Below, piece after piece: positions 6,298 to 14,688 of a stretch of 50,422 nt of DNA. Position 1 is the stretch's first letter; every line of letters begins with the position of its first letter. Both the position numbers and the translations under genes were made by a program. The notes beneath the pieces are model-generated. The model did no database searches. It was given only the letters and a program-made list of their open reading frames with translations, and had not been told where the DNA came from. The stretch is from Acidobacteriota bacterium (lineage in GTDB: Bacteria; Acidobacteriota; Blastocatellia; Pyrinomonadales; Pyrinomonadaceae), in assembly GCA_003222975.1 (NCBI GenBank), contig QHXN01000043.1, positions 1 through 50,422 of the forward strand. Direction: 5' to 3'.

Positions 6298-9042
6298 ATG
6301 GCAACTGCACAGATTGACGCGCGGATGAAGGCGGCGGGCGGCGCGGCGAAGCCGCGGAACTCGCGGCGCAACGAGATCATCGCCATCGCGCTGTTCGCCG
6401 TGGGGCTGCTGTTGACGCTGTGCCTCGTCTCGTACAACCCGAACGACCCTTCGTGGGTGTCGGCGGGCGCAGCGTCGGCGCGCAACTGGACGGGGCGGCT
6501 CGGCGCGAACGTCGCCGCGGCGATGTTCCAGTCGTTCGGGCTGGCCGCCGCGCTCCTGCCGCTGCTCCTGGTCGCCGCCGCGTGGAGGCGTTTTCGCACG
6601 CGGCGGATTCGCGCGCCCATGAACCGCGTCGTCGGACTCGCCGCGCTCACGGTCGCCATCGCCTCGCTGCTCGCGCTCTTCGTCGCGCAGCCGCTCGTTG
6701 ACCGCAGCTTCAACGCGGGCGGCTTCGTCGGCGTGCTCGTCGCGGAGAGCTTGAAGGGCGTGCTGAACACGGTCGGCGCGTCGGTGCTGCTCTTCGCCGC
6801 GGCTGCCGTCGGGCTGCTGCTGGCGACTAACTTCTCGTTCGTCGCCGCCTACGAACGCACAGCCGCCGCAGTCACTAACCCTGCGGGCACGTTCCGCAAA
6901 ACTTACGACCGCCTTCAGGCGTGGCGCGCGGCGAGACGCGTGAAGGTACTTGCACGCGCGGAGGCTCGACGCGAGGCACGCGCCGTGCGCGTGCGCGAGG
7001 TCGAGGCGCAACGACTCGCCGAACAGTCGGCTGTCGCTGCGAATGCCGAGGCCGCGTCGCCGACGATTGCGGTCAAGCGCGGCGCGAAGGACGGCGGGAC
7101 TGCCGCCGCCGAGGCCATCAAGCGCAGCGCCGCCTCGCCGCCGTTTGAAGAGAAGCGCTCGCGCGAAGAAGAGATTCGCGTCAAGCTCGCGCAGGCGGAG
7201 GCCGAGCTGGCGTCAATCGTCGCCCAGCCGTCAATACAGTCAGCCGCCGCGAGCGGCCCGTCGGTCTCCGCCGCCGCCAAAAAGGGCGAGGCCGCGGAGA
7301 AGTCCGGCGCGGCTGCCTGGCGCGTCTCCGTCTCATCCGCCGCCGACACTTCAACCGCGGCGGACAGGGCGACCGCCAGAGAGACCGCGCGCGAGACGCC
7401 CGACGTGTCCGACATGATGAGCACGGCGGCGGTCGTGCGCACAGAGTTCGACGAAGGCTTTGAGGAGGAGATGCCTTTCGAGCGCATGCTGCCGACCGCC
7501 CTGACTTCGGAGCGTTCTGCCGCGCGCCGCGCGGAAGTCAAAGCGGTCACGGCGCTCCTCGACTACAAGTTCCCCGCGGTGGAATTCCTCAACGCCGCGC
7601 CGCCGCGCCGCGAGCAGGCCGATGAGGAGCTTTTGCAGATCGCACAGCGCGTCGCCGAGAAGTGCAAGGAGTTCAACGTCACCGGCCAGATCAAGCACAT
7701 CTGCCCCGGCCCCGTCGTCACCACCTACGAGTTCAAGCCCGACCCCGGCGTCAAGTATTCGCGCGTCACCGGTCTCGTTGACGACCTCTGCATTGCGCTC
7801 GAAGCAGAGTCGGTGCGCATAGACCGCCTGCCCGGCAAGCCGCACGTCGGCATCGAAGTCCCGAACCCGGAGCGCGAGACCATCTTCCTGCGCGACGTTC
7901 TGGAGTCGCGCCCCTTCCGCGAGTCGGAGTCGAAGCTGACCATCGCCCTCGGCAAGACCATTGACGGCATCAACTACGTCGCAGACCTCACGCGCATGCC
8001 GCACCTCCTCATCGCCGGCGCGACGGGGACGGGCAAGAGCGTCTGTCTGAACTCGCTCATCGTCTCCATACTCTACAAGGCCCGGCCCGACGAAGTGAAG
8101 TTCATCATGATTGACCCGAAGCGGCTGGAACTCGGCCTCTATGCCGAAATCCCGCACCTCGCCACCCCGATCATCACCGAGCCGAAGAAGGCCGCGAACG
8201 CCTTGAAGTGGGCCGTCGCGCAGATGGAGCAGCGCTACAAGCAGCTCGCACAGTGGAGCGTGCGCAACATTGACGGCTACAACACCGAGGTCGAGCGGCG
8301 CAACAACGTGCTGGACTTCGACGAGGAGGGCCGACCCTGGAAGACCCTGCCCTACATCGTCATCATCATTGACGAGCTGGCCGATTTGATGATGACCTGC
8401 GGCAGCGACGTTGAGGAGGCCATCACGCGACTGGCGCAGATGGCGCGTGCCGTCGGCATCCACCTCGTCCTCGCCACGCAGCGCCCAAGCGTTGATGTCA
8501 TCACCGGATTGATTAAGGCCAACTTCCCCTCGCGCATCGCCTTCCGCGTCTCGCAGAAGGTTGACTCGCGCACGATCATTGACGCCAACGGCGCGGAGCA
8601 GCTCCTGGGCCGCGGCGACATGCTCTTCCTGCCGCCCGGCACTTCGCGCCTGCTGCGCGTGCACGGCGCGTACCTCGACGAGCAGGAGGTGGGCCGCATC
8701 GTCGCGCACATCAAGGCGCAGGGCGGCGAGCCTGTCTATGACGAGACGATCACGCTCTCCGAGGAAGAGGCCGCGGGCGCGGACGGCGCTTCGGGCGAGC
8801 GCGACGAGTTGTTCGAGCAGGCGCTTCGCATCTGCTGCGAGATGAAGCGCGCCTCGACCTCCGTCCTGCAAAGGCGGCTGCGCATCGGCTACGGTCGCGC
8901 CGCGGCCATACTCGACGCGCTCGAGCGCGACGGCTTCATCGGCCAGGCCGACGGCGCGCGCCCGCGCCCCGTCCTCAGCCGGGCATACGAAACGGTCTCG
9001 CACTGGGATGACTTGCGGGAAGAGGATTCAGAAGATTATTAA
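6298..9042 (+). CDS. ftsK: DNA translocase FtsK/SpoIIIE
   Basis: FtsK is a septal ATP-driven DNA pump that clears chromosome ends and aids dimer resolution at division. The 914-residue protein has four membrane helices in residues about 25-180, a charged A/E/R-rich linker to about 400, the motor with Walker A GATGTGKS (574-581) and Walker B IIIDELADL (about 685-695), and a C-terminal winged-helix gamma domain (about 830-890, ELFEQALRIC onward) that reads KOPS-type polar sequences. ATG 6298 follows GGAG with good spacing. It lies downstream of prfB across a repeat. Confidence 0.95.
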   Translation: MATAQIDARMKAAGGAAKPRNSRRNEIIAIALFAVGLLLTLCLVSYNPNDPSWVSAGAASARNWTGRLGANVAAAMFQSFGLAAALLPLLLVAAAWRRFRTRRIRAPMNRVVGLAALTVAIASLLALFVAQPLVDRSFNAGGFVGVLVAESLKGVLNTVGASVLLFAAAAVGLLLATNFSFVAAYERTAAAVTNPAGTFRKTYDRLQAWRAARRVKVLARAEARREARAVRVREVEAQRLAEQSAVAANAEAASPTIAVKRGAKDGGTAAAEAIKRSAASPPFEEKRSREEEIRVKLAQAEAELASIVAQPSIQSAAASGPSVSAAAKKGEAAEKSGAAAWRVSVSSAADTSTAADRATARETARETPDVSDMMSTAAVVRTEFDEGFEEEMPFERMLPTALTSERSAARRAEVKAVTALLDYKFPAVEFLNAAPPRREQADEELLQIAQRVAEKCKEFNVTGQIKHICPGPVVTTYEFKPDPGVKYSRVTGLVDDLCIALEAESVRIDRLPGKPHVGIEVPNPERETIFLRDVLESRPFRESESKLTIALGKTIDGINYVADLTRMPHLLIAGATGTGKSVCLNSLIVSILYKARPDEVKFIMIDPKRLELGLYAEIPHLATPIITEPKKAANALKWAVAQMEQRYKQLAQWSVRNIDGYNTEVERRNNVLDFDEEGRPWKTLPYIVIIIDELADLMMTCGSDVEEAITRLAQMARAVGIHLVLATQRPSVDVITGLIKANFPSRIAFRVSQKVDSRTIIDANGAEQLLGRGDMLFLPPGTSRLLRVHGAYLDEQEVGRIVAHIKAQGGEPVYDETITLSEEEAAGADGASGERDELFEQALRICCEMKRASTSVLQRRLRIGYGRAAAILDALERDGFIGQADGARPRPVLSRAYETVSHWDDLREEDSEDY

Positions 9043-9173
9043 CACGGATGGGCAGGACAGAGGAAAGTGATGAATGCAGAATGCTGAGAGATGAATGAAA
9101 GGCAACGAGTTTCTTATAATTCATCATTCCGCATTCATCATTCATCATTTCCTTTCGTCCTGTCCGCCCATGT
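9043..9173. repeat. Heptamer inverted-repeat element, AATGATG family (copy 1)
   Basis: The element begins at the base after the ftsK stop. The left arm (9043-9100) and right arm (about 9115-9173) are imperfect inverted copies. The right arm reads TTCATCA, TTCCGCA, TTCATCA, TTCATCA in exact 7-base steps, and the similarity continues outward through the TGTCCGCCC/GGGCAGGACA parts. No coding potential is seen. Confidence 0.7.
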
Positions 9174-9220
9174 TGATTTTCTCTCGGTCTCCGATCTTTT
9201 TCTCTCGACAGCGTTGCGAC

Positions 9221-9258
9221 GACTTTTCCACAGAAGCTGTGGAAAAGTCTGTGGATTT
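9221..9258. promoter_or_regulatory. Perfect palindrome of two DnaA-box-like sequences
   Basis: Thirteen-base arms 9221-9233 and 9237-9249 are perfectly inverted around a 3-base loop. Each arm contains TTTTCCACA (9224-9232, and inverted 9238-9246), which fits the relaxed DnaA box TTWTNCACA. A third, weaker copy TGTGGATTT follows at 9250-9258, then AT-rich DNA to about 9310. It could be a DnaA-regulated promoter site for the ComEA-like gene, a titration cluster, or part of an origin. No dnaA or dnaN is in the window. Confidence 0.5.
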
Positions 9259-9362
9259 CTCGCTTTTTCGCGTTACAAGTTTCTGAAAATTTTAGACTTC
9301 TAGCATTTTGCACACTTGCGCGGCAGACATCACTGACTCTTTGCCGATAGCAGCTTTCGCCC

Positions 9363-9704
9363 TTGAAACGAGACCTCCTCCGAAGAAGCTTCGGCTGTAT
9401 CATCCTGTGCTGCGTCGCCGCGGCCAACGCTTCTTGCGTCAAACTGCCCCGCCGCGCCTCCGCCTCCGGCGCACAAACTTCAAATTTCTCTCCTCCCTCT
9501 GAAGCCGCGCCGCGCGTCTCCATCAACCACGCTTCGCGCGAGGAGTTGGAGAGACTGCCGGGCATCGGGCCGGCGCTCGCCGCCCGGATCGTCGAGCAGC
9601 GCGAGCGCTACGGCCCGTTCCGACGCGCCGAGCACCTGATGATGGTGCGCGGCATCAGCGAACGGCTCTTCCGCCAGCTTCGCCCCTATCTCACAATGGA
9701 GTGA
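9363..9704 (+). CDS. ComEA-like helix-hairpin-helix DNA-binding protein
   Basis: A 113-residue exported protein. The N-terminus is a signal sequence (residues 1-23) ending near NASC, which is a poor lipobox. The C-terminal half is a double helix-hairpin-helix: VSINHASREELERLPGIG at about 50-67 and a second hairpin to the end (MVRGISERLFRQLRPYL). ComEA proteins of this form bind double-stranded DNA in the periplasm and feed it to ComEC, which is encoded at 11696-14539. The start is TTG 9363, with no strong ribosome site. The gene ends 7 bases before the glycerate kinase start, so the two probably share a transcript. Confidence 0.75.
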   Translation: MKRDLLRRSFGCIILCCVAAANASCVKLPRRASASGAQTSNFSPPSEAAPRVSINHASREELERLPGIGPALAARIVEQRERYGPFRRAEHLMMVRGISERLFRQLRPYLTME

Positions 9705-9711
9705 GAGCGCT

Positions 9712-11115
9712 TTGCCCGACCTCGAAGACCTGAGACGCGACGCGCGCGAAATCTTTGGCGACGCGCTTGCCGCCGTGGACGCACGACGCGCTGTGCTCGA
9801 TGCCGTCGAAGTCGAAGGCACACGCCTGCGCGTGTGCGACGCGGAGTTCGACCTGCGCGTGCGGAAGATTTACTCGGTCGCCGTGGGTAAGGCTGCGGCG
9901 GCGATGGCCTCCGCGCTCGACGGGCGACTCGGCGACAGGCTCGCCCGCGGCGTCCTCTCGGCGACTCCTTCAAACGCGCCACTCTCTGCACGCTGGCGCG
10001 TCTTCGCAGGCGGACACCCTCTGCCGAACGGGGCGAGCCTCGAAGCCGCACGCGCGGCGTTCGAGCTACTGCGCAAGGCCGACGGCCCTTCATCCCTCAT
10101 CCTCTTCCTCGTCTCCGGCGGCGGCTCCGCGATGATCGAGTGGCCGCGCGACCCGCGCGTGGCGCTCGAAGACCTGCGCGAGGCGAACCGTGTCCTCGTC
10201 TCCTGCGGCGCGGGGATTGACGAGGTCAACGCCGTGCGCCGCGCTCTCTCGGCGGTCAAGGGCGGCGGCCTGTGCGCGCGAGTGCCGCGCGCCGCGCAGG
10301 TCACGCTCGTTGTCTCGGACGTGGCCGCGGGCCGCGAATACGACGTGGCCTCCGGGCCGACGCTCACGCCGCACGGCGACGCCCGCGCCGTCCGTGAGGT
10401 CGTCGAACGCTACGGCCTCGCGTCAAAACTTCCCGCCTCAGTCCTGCAAGCTCTCGAAGAGGCTGACGCGCGACAGACGCAGGGCGCGCCGTCAAACACT
10501 GTACCGGGGACCGCGCCATCGGATGCTCCCACGGAAGACGCGCCGTCAGACTCCCTGCGAAAGCACTACGTCCTTCTCGACAACGCGCGCGCGTGCGCGG
10601 CGGCTGCGGAGTCGGCTCGCAGGCGCGGCTTCGCGGTGGAGTCGGCGCACGACCTCTCCGAGCAGAACGTGGGCGATGGCGCTGCCGCACTCGTCTCGCG
10701 CCTCGCGGAGCTTCACAGACGCGAGGGCGCGGGCGGGCGCGGCGTGTGCCTGATTTCCGGCGGCGAGTTCGCCTGCCCCGTGCGCGGCGCAGGTGTCGGC
10801 GGGCGCAACTCGGAGACGGCGCTGCGCTGCGCGTTCGAGTTTGAAAAAATGTGTGACGGCGACGGGCCTGGATGGACGCCGCGCGCTGCGGTCGCGCTCT
10901 CAGCCGGGACGGACGGCGTTGACGGCAACAGCCCCGCCGCTGGCGCGCTCGCCGACCATACGACCCTGTGCCGCTCGCGCGGGCGCGGCCTCGACGCCAC
11001 GGAGTTTCTTGAGGAGAGCAACGCCTACAGCTTCTTCGAACGCCTCGGAGACGCGGTCATCACCGGCCCGACGGGGACGAACGTGAGGGATGTTCGCATC
11101 CTCTTCGCAAGATAA
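9712..11115 (+). CDS. Glycerate 2-kinase, MOFRL family
   Basis: This family phosphorylates D-glycerate (usually to 2-phosphoglycerate) in serine, glyoxylate or sugar-acid catabolism. The 467-residue length and motifs fit: VAVGKAAAAMA near residue 60, the SGGGSAM loop near 138, a GIDEVNAVRR..SAVKGGGL stretch, VVSDV, and the C-terminal MOFRL region with SGGEF, GRNSE and SAGTDGVDG. The start is TTG 9712; GGAG lies about 10 bases upstream. It shares a probable operon with the ComEA-like gene, a pairing with no obvious metabolic logic. It ends at a repeat-filled convergent junction. Confidence 0.88.
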   Translation: MPDLEDLRRDAREIFGDALAAVDARRAVLDAVEVEGTRLRVCDAEFDLRVRKIYSVAVGKAAAAMASALDGRLGDRLARGVLSATPSNAPLSARWRVFAGGHPLPNGASLEAARAAFELLRKADGPSSLILFLVSGGGSAMIEWPRDPRVALEDLREANRVLVSCGAGIDEVNAVRRALSAVKGGGLCARVPRAAQVTLVVSDVAAGREYDVASGPTLTPHGDARAVREVVERYGLASKLPASVLQALEEADARQTQGAPSNTVPGTAPSDAPTEDAPSDSLRKHYVLLDNARACAAAAESARRRGFAVESAHDLSEQNVGDGAAALVSRLAELHRREGAGGRGVCLISGGEFACPVRGAGVGGRNSETALRCAFEFEKMCDGDGPGWTPRAAVALSAGTDGVDGNSPAAGALADHTTLCRSRGRGLDATEFLEESNAYSFFERLGDAVITGPTGTNVRDVRILFAR

Positions 11116-11117
11116 GA

Positions 11118-11191
11118 AAGATGTCAGATGTCAGATGCTAGATGCTGGAAATGCTTTCCACTAGCATCTAGCATCTGACATCTGACATCTT
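11118..11191. repeat. Heptamer inverted-repeat element, AGATGTC family (copy 2)
   Basis: Perfect 29-bp inverted arms (11118-11146 and 11163-11191) surround a 16-base loop. Each arm is four 7-base units: AGATGTC, AGATGTC, AGATGCT, AGATGCT. The element exactly fills the space between two convergent stop codons, starting 2 bases after the glycerate kinase stop and ending at the base before the cupin stop codon. As RNA it would form a very stable hairpin on either strand and may act as a two-way terminator. Confidence 0.85.
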
Positions 11192-11569
11192 CTATTCGCC
11201 GACGCGTCCGAAGTCGTCTTCGAGGCGGACGATGTCGTCCTCGCCGAGGTAGTCGCCGCGCTGTATCTCAATGAAGACGAGGAGGTCTGCGCCGGGGTTC
11301 TCGACGCGATGGGCCGCGCCGACGCGGATGTCCATGGTCTCGCCGCAGCGCACGACCCGTTCGCCGCCGTCGAGCGTGACGCGCGCCGTGCCCGCGACGA
11401 CCATCCAGTGCTCGGCGCGGCGCGCGTGGCGCTGGTAGCTGAGGCGCTTGCCCGGCAGCACCTCGATGCGCTTGACCTTGAAGCCCTCGCCCTCGTCGAG
11501 CACCGTGAACGAACCCCACGGTCGCCGGTCGAACAGCGGCGAATTGTCCGGCCCGTTTTTCTCACTCAT
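11192..11569 (-). CDS. Stand-alone cupin like the C-terminal domain of type II phosphomannose isomerase
   Basis: A 125-residue cytosolic protein matching the cupin end of ManC/AlgA-type bifunctional mannose enzymes: RPWGSFTVLDEGEGFKVKRI, then LSYQRHARRAEHWMVVAG, then the second cupin box (GAAHRVENPG). The guanylyltransferase domain is absent, so it may be a mannose-6-phosphate isomerase-like or sugar-binding cupin. Metal-binding histidines of both boxes appear present (H in YQRH, H in EHW, H in AAHR). Its start has no visible ribosome site; TAATAT lies about 10 bases upstream, and a heptamer element follows further upstream. Confidence 0.8.
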   Translation of the reverse strand: MSEKNGPDNSPLFDRRPWGSFTVLDEGEGFKVKRIEVLPGKRLSYQRHARRAEHWMVVAGTARVTLDGGERVVRCGETMDIRVGAAHRVENPGADLLVFIEIQRGDYLGEDDIVRLEDDFGRVGE

Positions 11570-11589
11570 GCCCGAATATTAGCTGAAAA

Positions 11590-11702
11590 GCCGTGAACCG
11601 TGAACCGTAAACCGTGACGAGTAAGAGCCGCGAGTCAGGGTTGCGCGCGCCGTGATAAGACTCGATCCCACTTGTCAGGGTTCACGGTTCACGGTTCACG
11701 GT
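11590..11702. repeat. Heptamer inverted-repeat element, CCGTGAA family (copy 1)
   Basis: The left arm (11590-11618) reads CCGTGAA, CCGTGAA, CCGTAAA, CCGTGAC. The right arm (11674-11702) is its near-complement with a few mismatches, and the spacer is 55 bases. The right arm overlaps the 3' end of comEC: the last residues (VRP) and the stop codon are read from repeat units, so the element has shaped a protein C-terminus. Confidence 0.8.
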
Positions 11703-14539
11703 CTTACAAACGTTTCCGCCTTCAAGTCGTCGCCGTCCGTGCTGACGGTGATCGTGCCGCGCTCGCCGGTCGTGAGGACAAGCGCGCCGGTTGCGCGCCA
11801 GCGCGCGAGAACTTCCGGGTGCGGGTGGCCGTAGGGCGAGTCCTGCCCGACTGAGACGACGGCGAGCGCGGGGCGCGCGGCGACGACGAACGCGTCGGTC
11901 GAGGAGGTGCGCGAGCCGTGGTGCGCGACCTTGAGGGCGTCGCAGCCCAGCGCGTCGCCCGCCGAGACGAGCGCGCGTTCGGCGTCGGCCTCCGCGTCGC
12001 CCGTGAGCAGGAAGGTTCTGCGTCCGAAGCGCAGGCGCAGCACCACGGAGTCGTTGTTGCCCGAAGGCAAGTCTGCGTCGCCGGGCGCGGGCGGCGGCCA
12101 GAGTACGTCAACCGTGACCGCGCCGAAGTGGAATTGATCGCCGCGACCGACGATGTAGATGGGGACTCCGGCGTCGTGCGCGGTCGAGTCGAAGCGCACG
12201 AATTCGGGGTCGTCCGTGGGCGCGCGAGCGACGAACGCCGCGCCGACCTTGAAACTTTTTAGGACGGCGTTCAGGCCGTCAATGTGATCGGCGTCGGCGT
12301 GTGTGGCAAGGACGTAGTCAACGCGCGAGAGGCCACGCCACCACAGATACTCCGAGACGACCGCGTCGCCGATGCCGCGCGCGTCCGGCTCGAACTCCTC
12401 CGTATCATCTTCGCCGCCGCGCCGCCTGCGCAAGTCCGGGCGACCGCCGCCGTCAACGAGCAGCGTCGCGCCGTCCGGCATCGTGACGAGCGCCGAGTCG
12501 CCCTGCCCCACGTCGAGGAAGTCTATGCGCAGGCGACCGTCCGCGCGGCCCGCGCTCAGCGGGTGCGCGACGATGACGAGGGCGATGGCGGCGAAAGCGA
12601 AGGCCGCGAGCTTGAGGAGGCGTCTGCTTTTTGTCGGATCGAGAAGAGTCCGCGGCGCGTCTCCGTCGTCGCTTCCCTCGTCGCCTCCCGCGCGTCTCTC
12701 GTCGCCTAGCTGCGCGCGGCCTTCGTCAAAGACTCCCGCGGGACGGTCGTCGTCAACCTTCGGGCGTGGCGGGGCCGACAGCGGACGCCAGCGCAGGAGC
12801 GCGCAGGCGAGGACGACGAGCGGCAGGAAGTAGAGGACGTAAACCGCCGAGGCCGCGCCGCTGTATTCGGGCAGGCGCAGTGAGGCGATGTGCGCGCGCG
12901 TGAACGGGTCAACGCTGTGAATCATCAGCGCGGCGGTCGCTTCGGCGAGGCGTGCGAGCGGCGCGGCGAGCGCGGCGCTCAGGTGCGAGAGGGCGAGCGC
13001 CGAGAGCGCCGAGAAGGCGAGCAAGACCATGAGTGCGCCGACGAAGATGTTCATCAAGGGCGAGGCGAGCGAGAGGCGGTGGAAGTACATGACCAGCAGC
13101 GGCAGGAGGGCGAGCTGCACGACCGTCGAGACGAGCACCGCGGCGAAGGCGAAGCGCAGAAGACGCTGCACGCGCCAGCGTTCGAGCCGCGCGGCCCACG
13201 GCGTCTTAAACAGACGGTAGCTGTGCGTCGCGCGCTCCATCTCGCGCCGCCACGCGCGCTCGCGCCAGTAGAGCACTTCACCGAGCGTTCGGAACCAGCG
13301 CGGGCACGCGGGCGGGTACGGCGTCGCGCGCATGGGACGCCACTCGCCCACGGCTTGCAGGTTCGAGAGCAGAGGCACGACGACGGCGACGATTGCGGCG
13401 ACCGAGAGGATGGTGAGTTGGAACGAAGGGTCGAAGAGGTTCGCGGGACGCCAGACGAGGAGCGCGAGCGCCGCGCCGCCCACGACGTTGAGCGGGCTGG
13501 AGCGCCGACCGAGCGCGGGCGCGAGCGCCGCCGCCGTGAACATCAGAGACGCGCGCACGACCGACGCCGACGCGCCCACGCCGACGGCGTAGGCCCACAC
13601 GCACGCGACCGACACGGCCCACTGCCACACGCGACGGCGTGTGACGCGCCGCGCCGCTGCCCAGATTAGTCCGCCGAGGAAGGCGATGTGCAGGCCGTTG
13701 ATGACGAGTATGTGAAACGTCCCGCCGTCGCGGAAGCGCTCGGCGGTGTCGCGCGACAGGCCGTAGCGGTTGCCGACGAGCGCCGCCTTGAGCACGCCCG
13801 CCGCGTCCGCCGAGAACGTCCGGTCAAGTTGTTTGATTAAGTCCGCGCGCCACTCGTCGAGCCAGAAGAGCGGGAGGAAGACGCGCTCGTCGTCGAGGCG
13901 CTCGACGAGCAGATTGCTCTTGATCGTGCCGCGCGCGTCGAGGTCGCGCCGCTCAAGGAACTCGCCAAAGGGTTCGACGCCGGGGTTGCGGAACCTCTCG
14001 GCGCGCGCCAGCGCCGTCAACACGCGCACGCGTGCTCCGCGGCGGAGTTCGAGCGCGTCGTACTCACGCGCCGCTCGCGCGTCGCGCACCGGCGCGAAAA
14101 GCTCGACGTGACCTGAGAGAGCGCGCTCGTCCGCCTTGTACCTCATCGCCTCCACGCGCAACGTGAGCAGCAACCCGTCCGGCGCGATCTCCGGCGCGCG
14201 CTCAAGCACGCCCGTCAATTCCACAGGCTCGCCCGGCGCGACCATGCCGCGCTCGTAGAGAGTCCGCAGGCGCGTCCCCGCGTCCTCACTTCTCTCGCCC
14301 GCCGACGCGAGCAGCGCGCCCGCGCACGCGAAGGCCGCGACGACTAGCAAAGTCGCGCGCGCGTATTTTTTCTTCAGGAAGGCGAAGGCGGCTGAGGCCG
14401 TGGCGAGGGCAGTGACCGTCAAGCACGCGACAAGAGGCGGCTGTGCGAGGCGCGCGAGCAGGACGCCCGCCGCGAAGGATGCGGCGAGGGCGACGAGCGG
14501 GTGAGCGCTGAAGCTCGGTCGGTGAGAAACCGCTGACAT
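11696..14539 (-). CDS. comEC: ComEC/Rec2 DNA-uptake channel
   Basis: ComEC forms the inner-membrane channel for single-stranded DNA during transformation. The 947-residue protein has the full architecture: two N-terminal helices (about 10-65), a soluble OB-like DUF4131 region (about 90-220), the polytopic Competence domain (about 250-590), and a C-terminal metallo-beta-lactamase domain (about 680-945). That last domain carries ATHADADHIDG and KVAHHGSRTSS, the nuclease metal motifs. The stop codon lies inside a heptamer repeat arm. No strong ribosome site precedes ATG 14539. With the ComEA-like protein and the pilus motor genes, it indicates natural competence. Confidence 0.93.
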   Translation of the reverse strand: MSAVSHRPSFSAHPLVALAASFAAGVLLARLAQPPLVACLTVTALATASAAFAFLKKKYARATLLVVAAFACAGALLASAGERSEDAGTRLRTLYERGMVAPGEPVELTGVLERAPEIAPDGLLLTLRVEAMRYKADERALSGHVELFAPVRDARAAREYDALELRRGARVRVLTALARAERFRNPGVEPFGEFLERRDLDARGTIKSNLLVERLDDERVFLPLFWLDEWRADLIKQLDRTFSADAAGVLKAALVGNRYGLSRDTAERFRDGGTFHILVINGLHIAFLGGLIWAAARRVTRRRVWQWAVSVACVWAYAVGVGASASVVRASLMFTAAALAPALGRRSSPLNVVGGAALALLVWRPANLFDPSFQLTILSVAAIVAVVVPLLSNLQAVGEWRPMRATPYPPACPRWFRTLGEVLYWRERAWRREMERATHSYRLFKTPWAARLERWRVQRLLRFAFAAVLVSTVVQLALLPLLVMYFHRLSLASPLMNIFVGALMVLLAFSALSALALSHLSAALAAPLARLAEATAALMIHSVDPFTRAHIASLRLPEYSGAASAVYVLYFLPLVVLACALLRWRPLSAPPRPKVDDDRPAGVFDEGRAQLGDERRAGGDEGSDDGDAPRTLLDPTKSRRLLKLAAFAFAAIALVIVAHPLSAGRADGRLRIDFLDVGQGDSALVTMPDGATLLVDGGGRPDLRRRRGGEDDTEEFEPDARGIGDAVVSEYLWWRGLSRVDYVLATHADADHIDGLNAVLKSFKVGAAFVARAPTDDPEFVRFDSTAHDAGVPIYIVGRGDQFHFGAVTVDVLWPPPAPGDADLPSGNNDSVVLRLRFGRRTFLLTGDAEADAERALVSAGDALGCDALKVAHHGSRTSSTDAFVVAARPALAVVSVGQDSPYGHPHPEVLARWRATGALVLTTGERGTITVSTDGDDLKAETFVRP

Positions 14540-14581
14540 AACTTTTCGAGAAGAATGGTTTATCTGAAGCGCGCGCCTGTT

Positions 14582-14629
14582 CTGCCGCGGAGCGGCAGTC
14601 TGAATTTAGCCCGGCGTTTCAACGCCGGG
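14582..14629. repeat. Twin perfect hairpins (REP-like)
   Basis: CTGCCGC-3-GCGGCAG (14582-14598) is followed by CCCGGCGTT-2-AACGCCGGG (14610-14629). Both are perfect stems in the gap upstream of comEC and downstream of the M28 gene. GGTTTATCTG occurs as a direct repeat on both sides (14558-14567 and, with the M28 stop codon, 14686-14695). It is probably a REP-like palindromic unit that may also end transcription of the peptidase gene. Confidence 0.6.
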
Positions 14630-14688
14630 AAGAGAGCGGGTGGGCGAGTATGTGTCGCGCGAGCGACGGCTGAGATAGAGACTTCGGT

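Noticed and set aside
7351..9003. 550-codon minus-strand ORF opposite ftsK
   Set aside because: Antisense shadow of the FtsK motor domain; no motifs and no start signal.
9100..9310. Chromosomal replication origin
   Set aside because: Only two good DnaA boxes and no dnaA, dnaN, gidA or rpmH neighbours; kept as a DnaA-site finding only.
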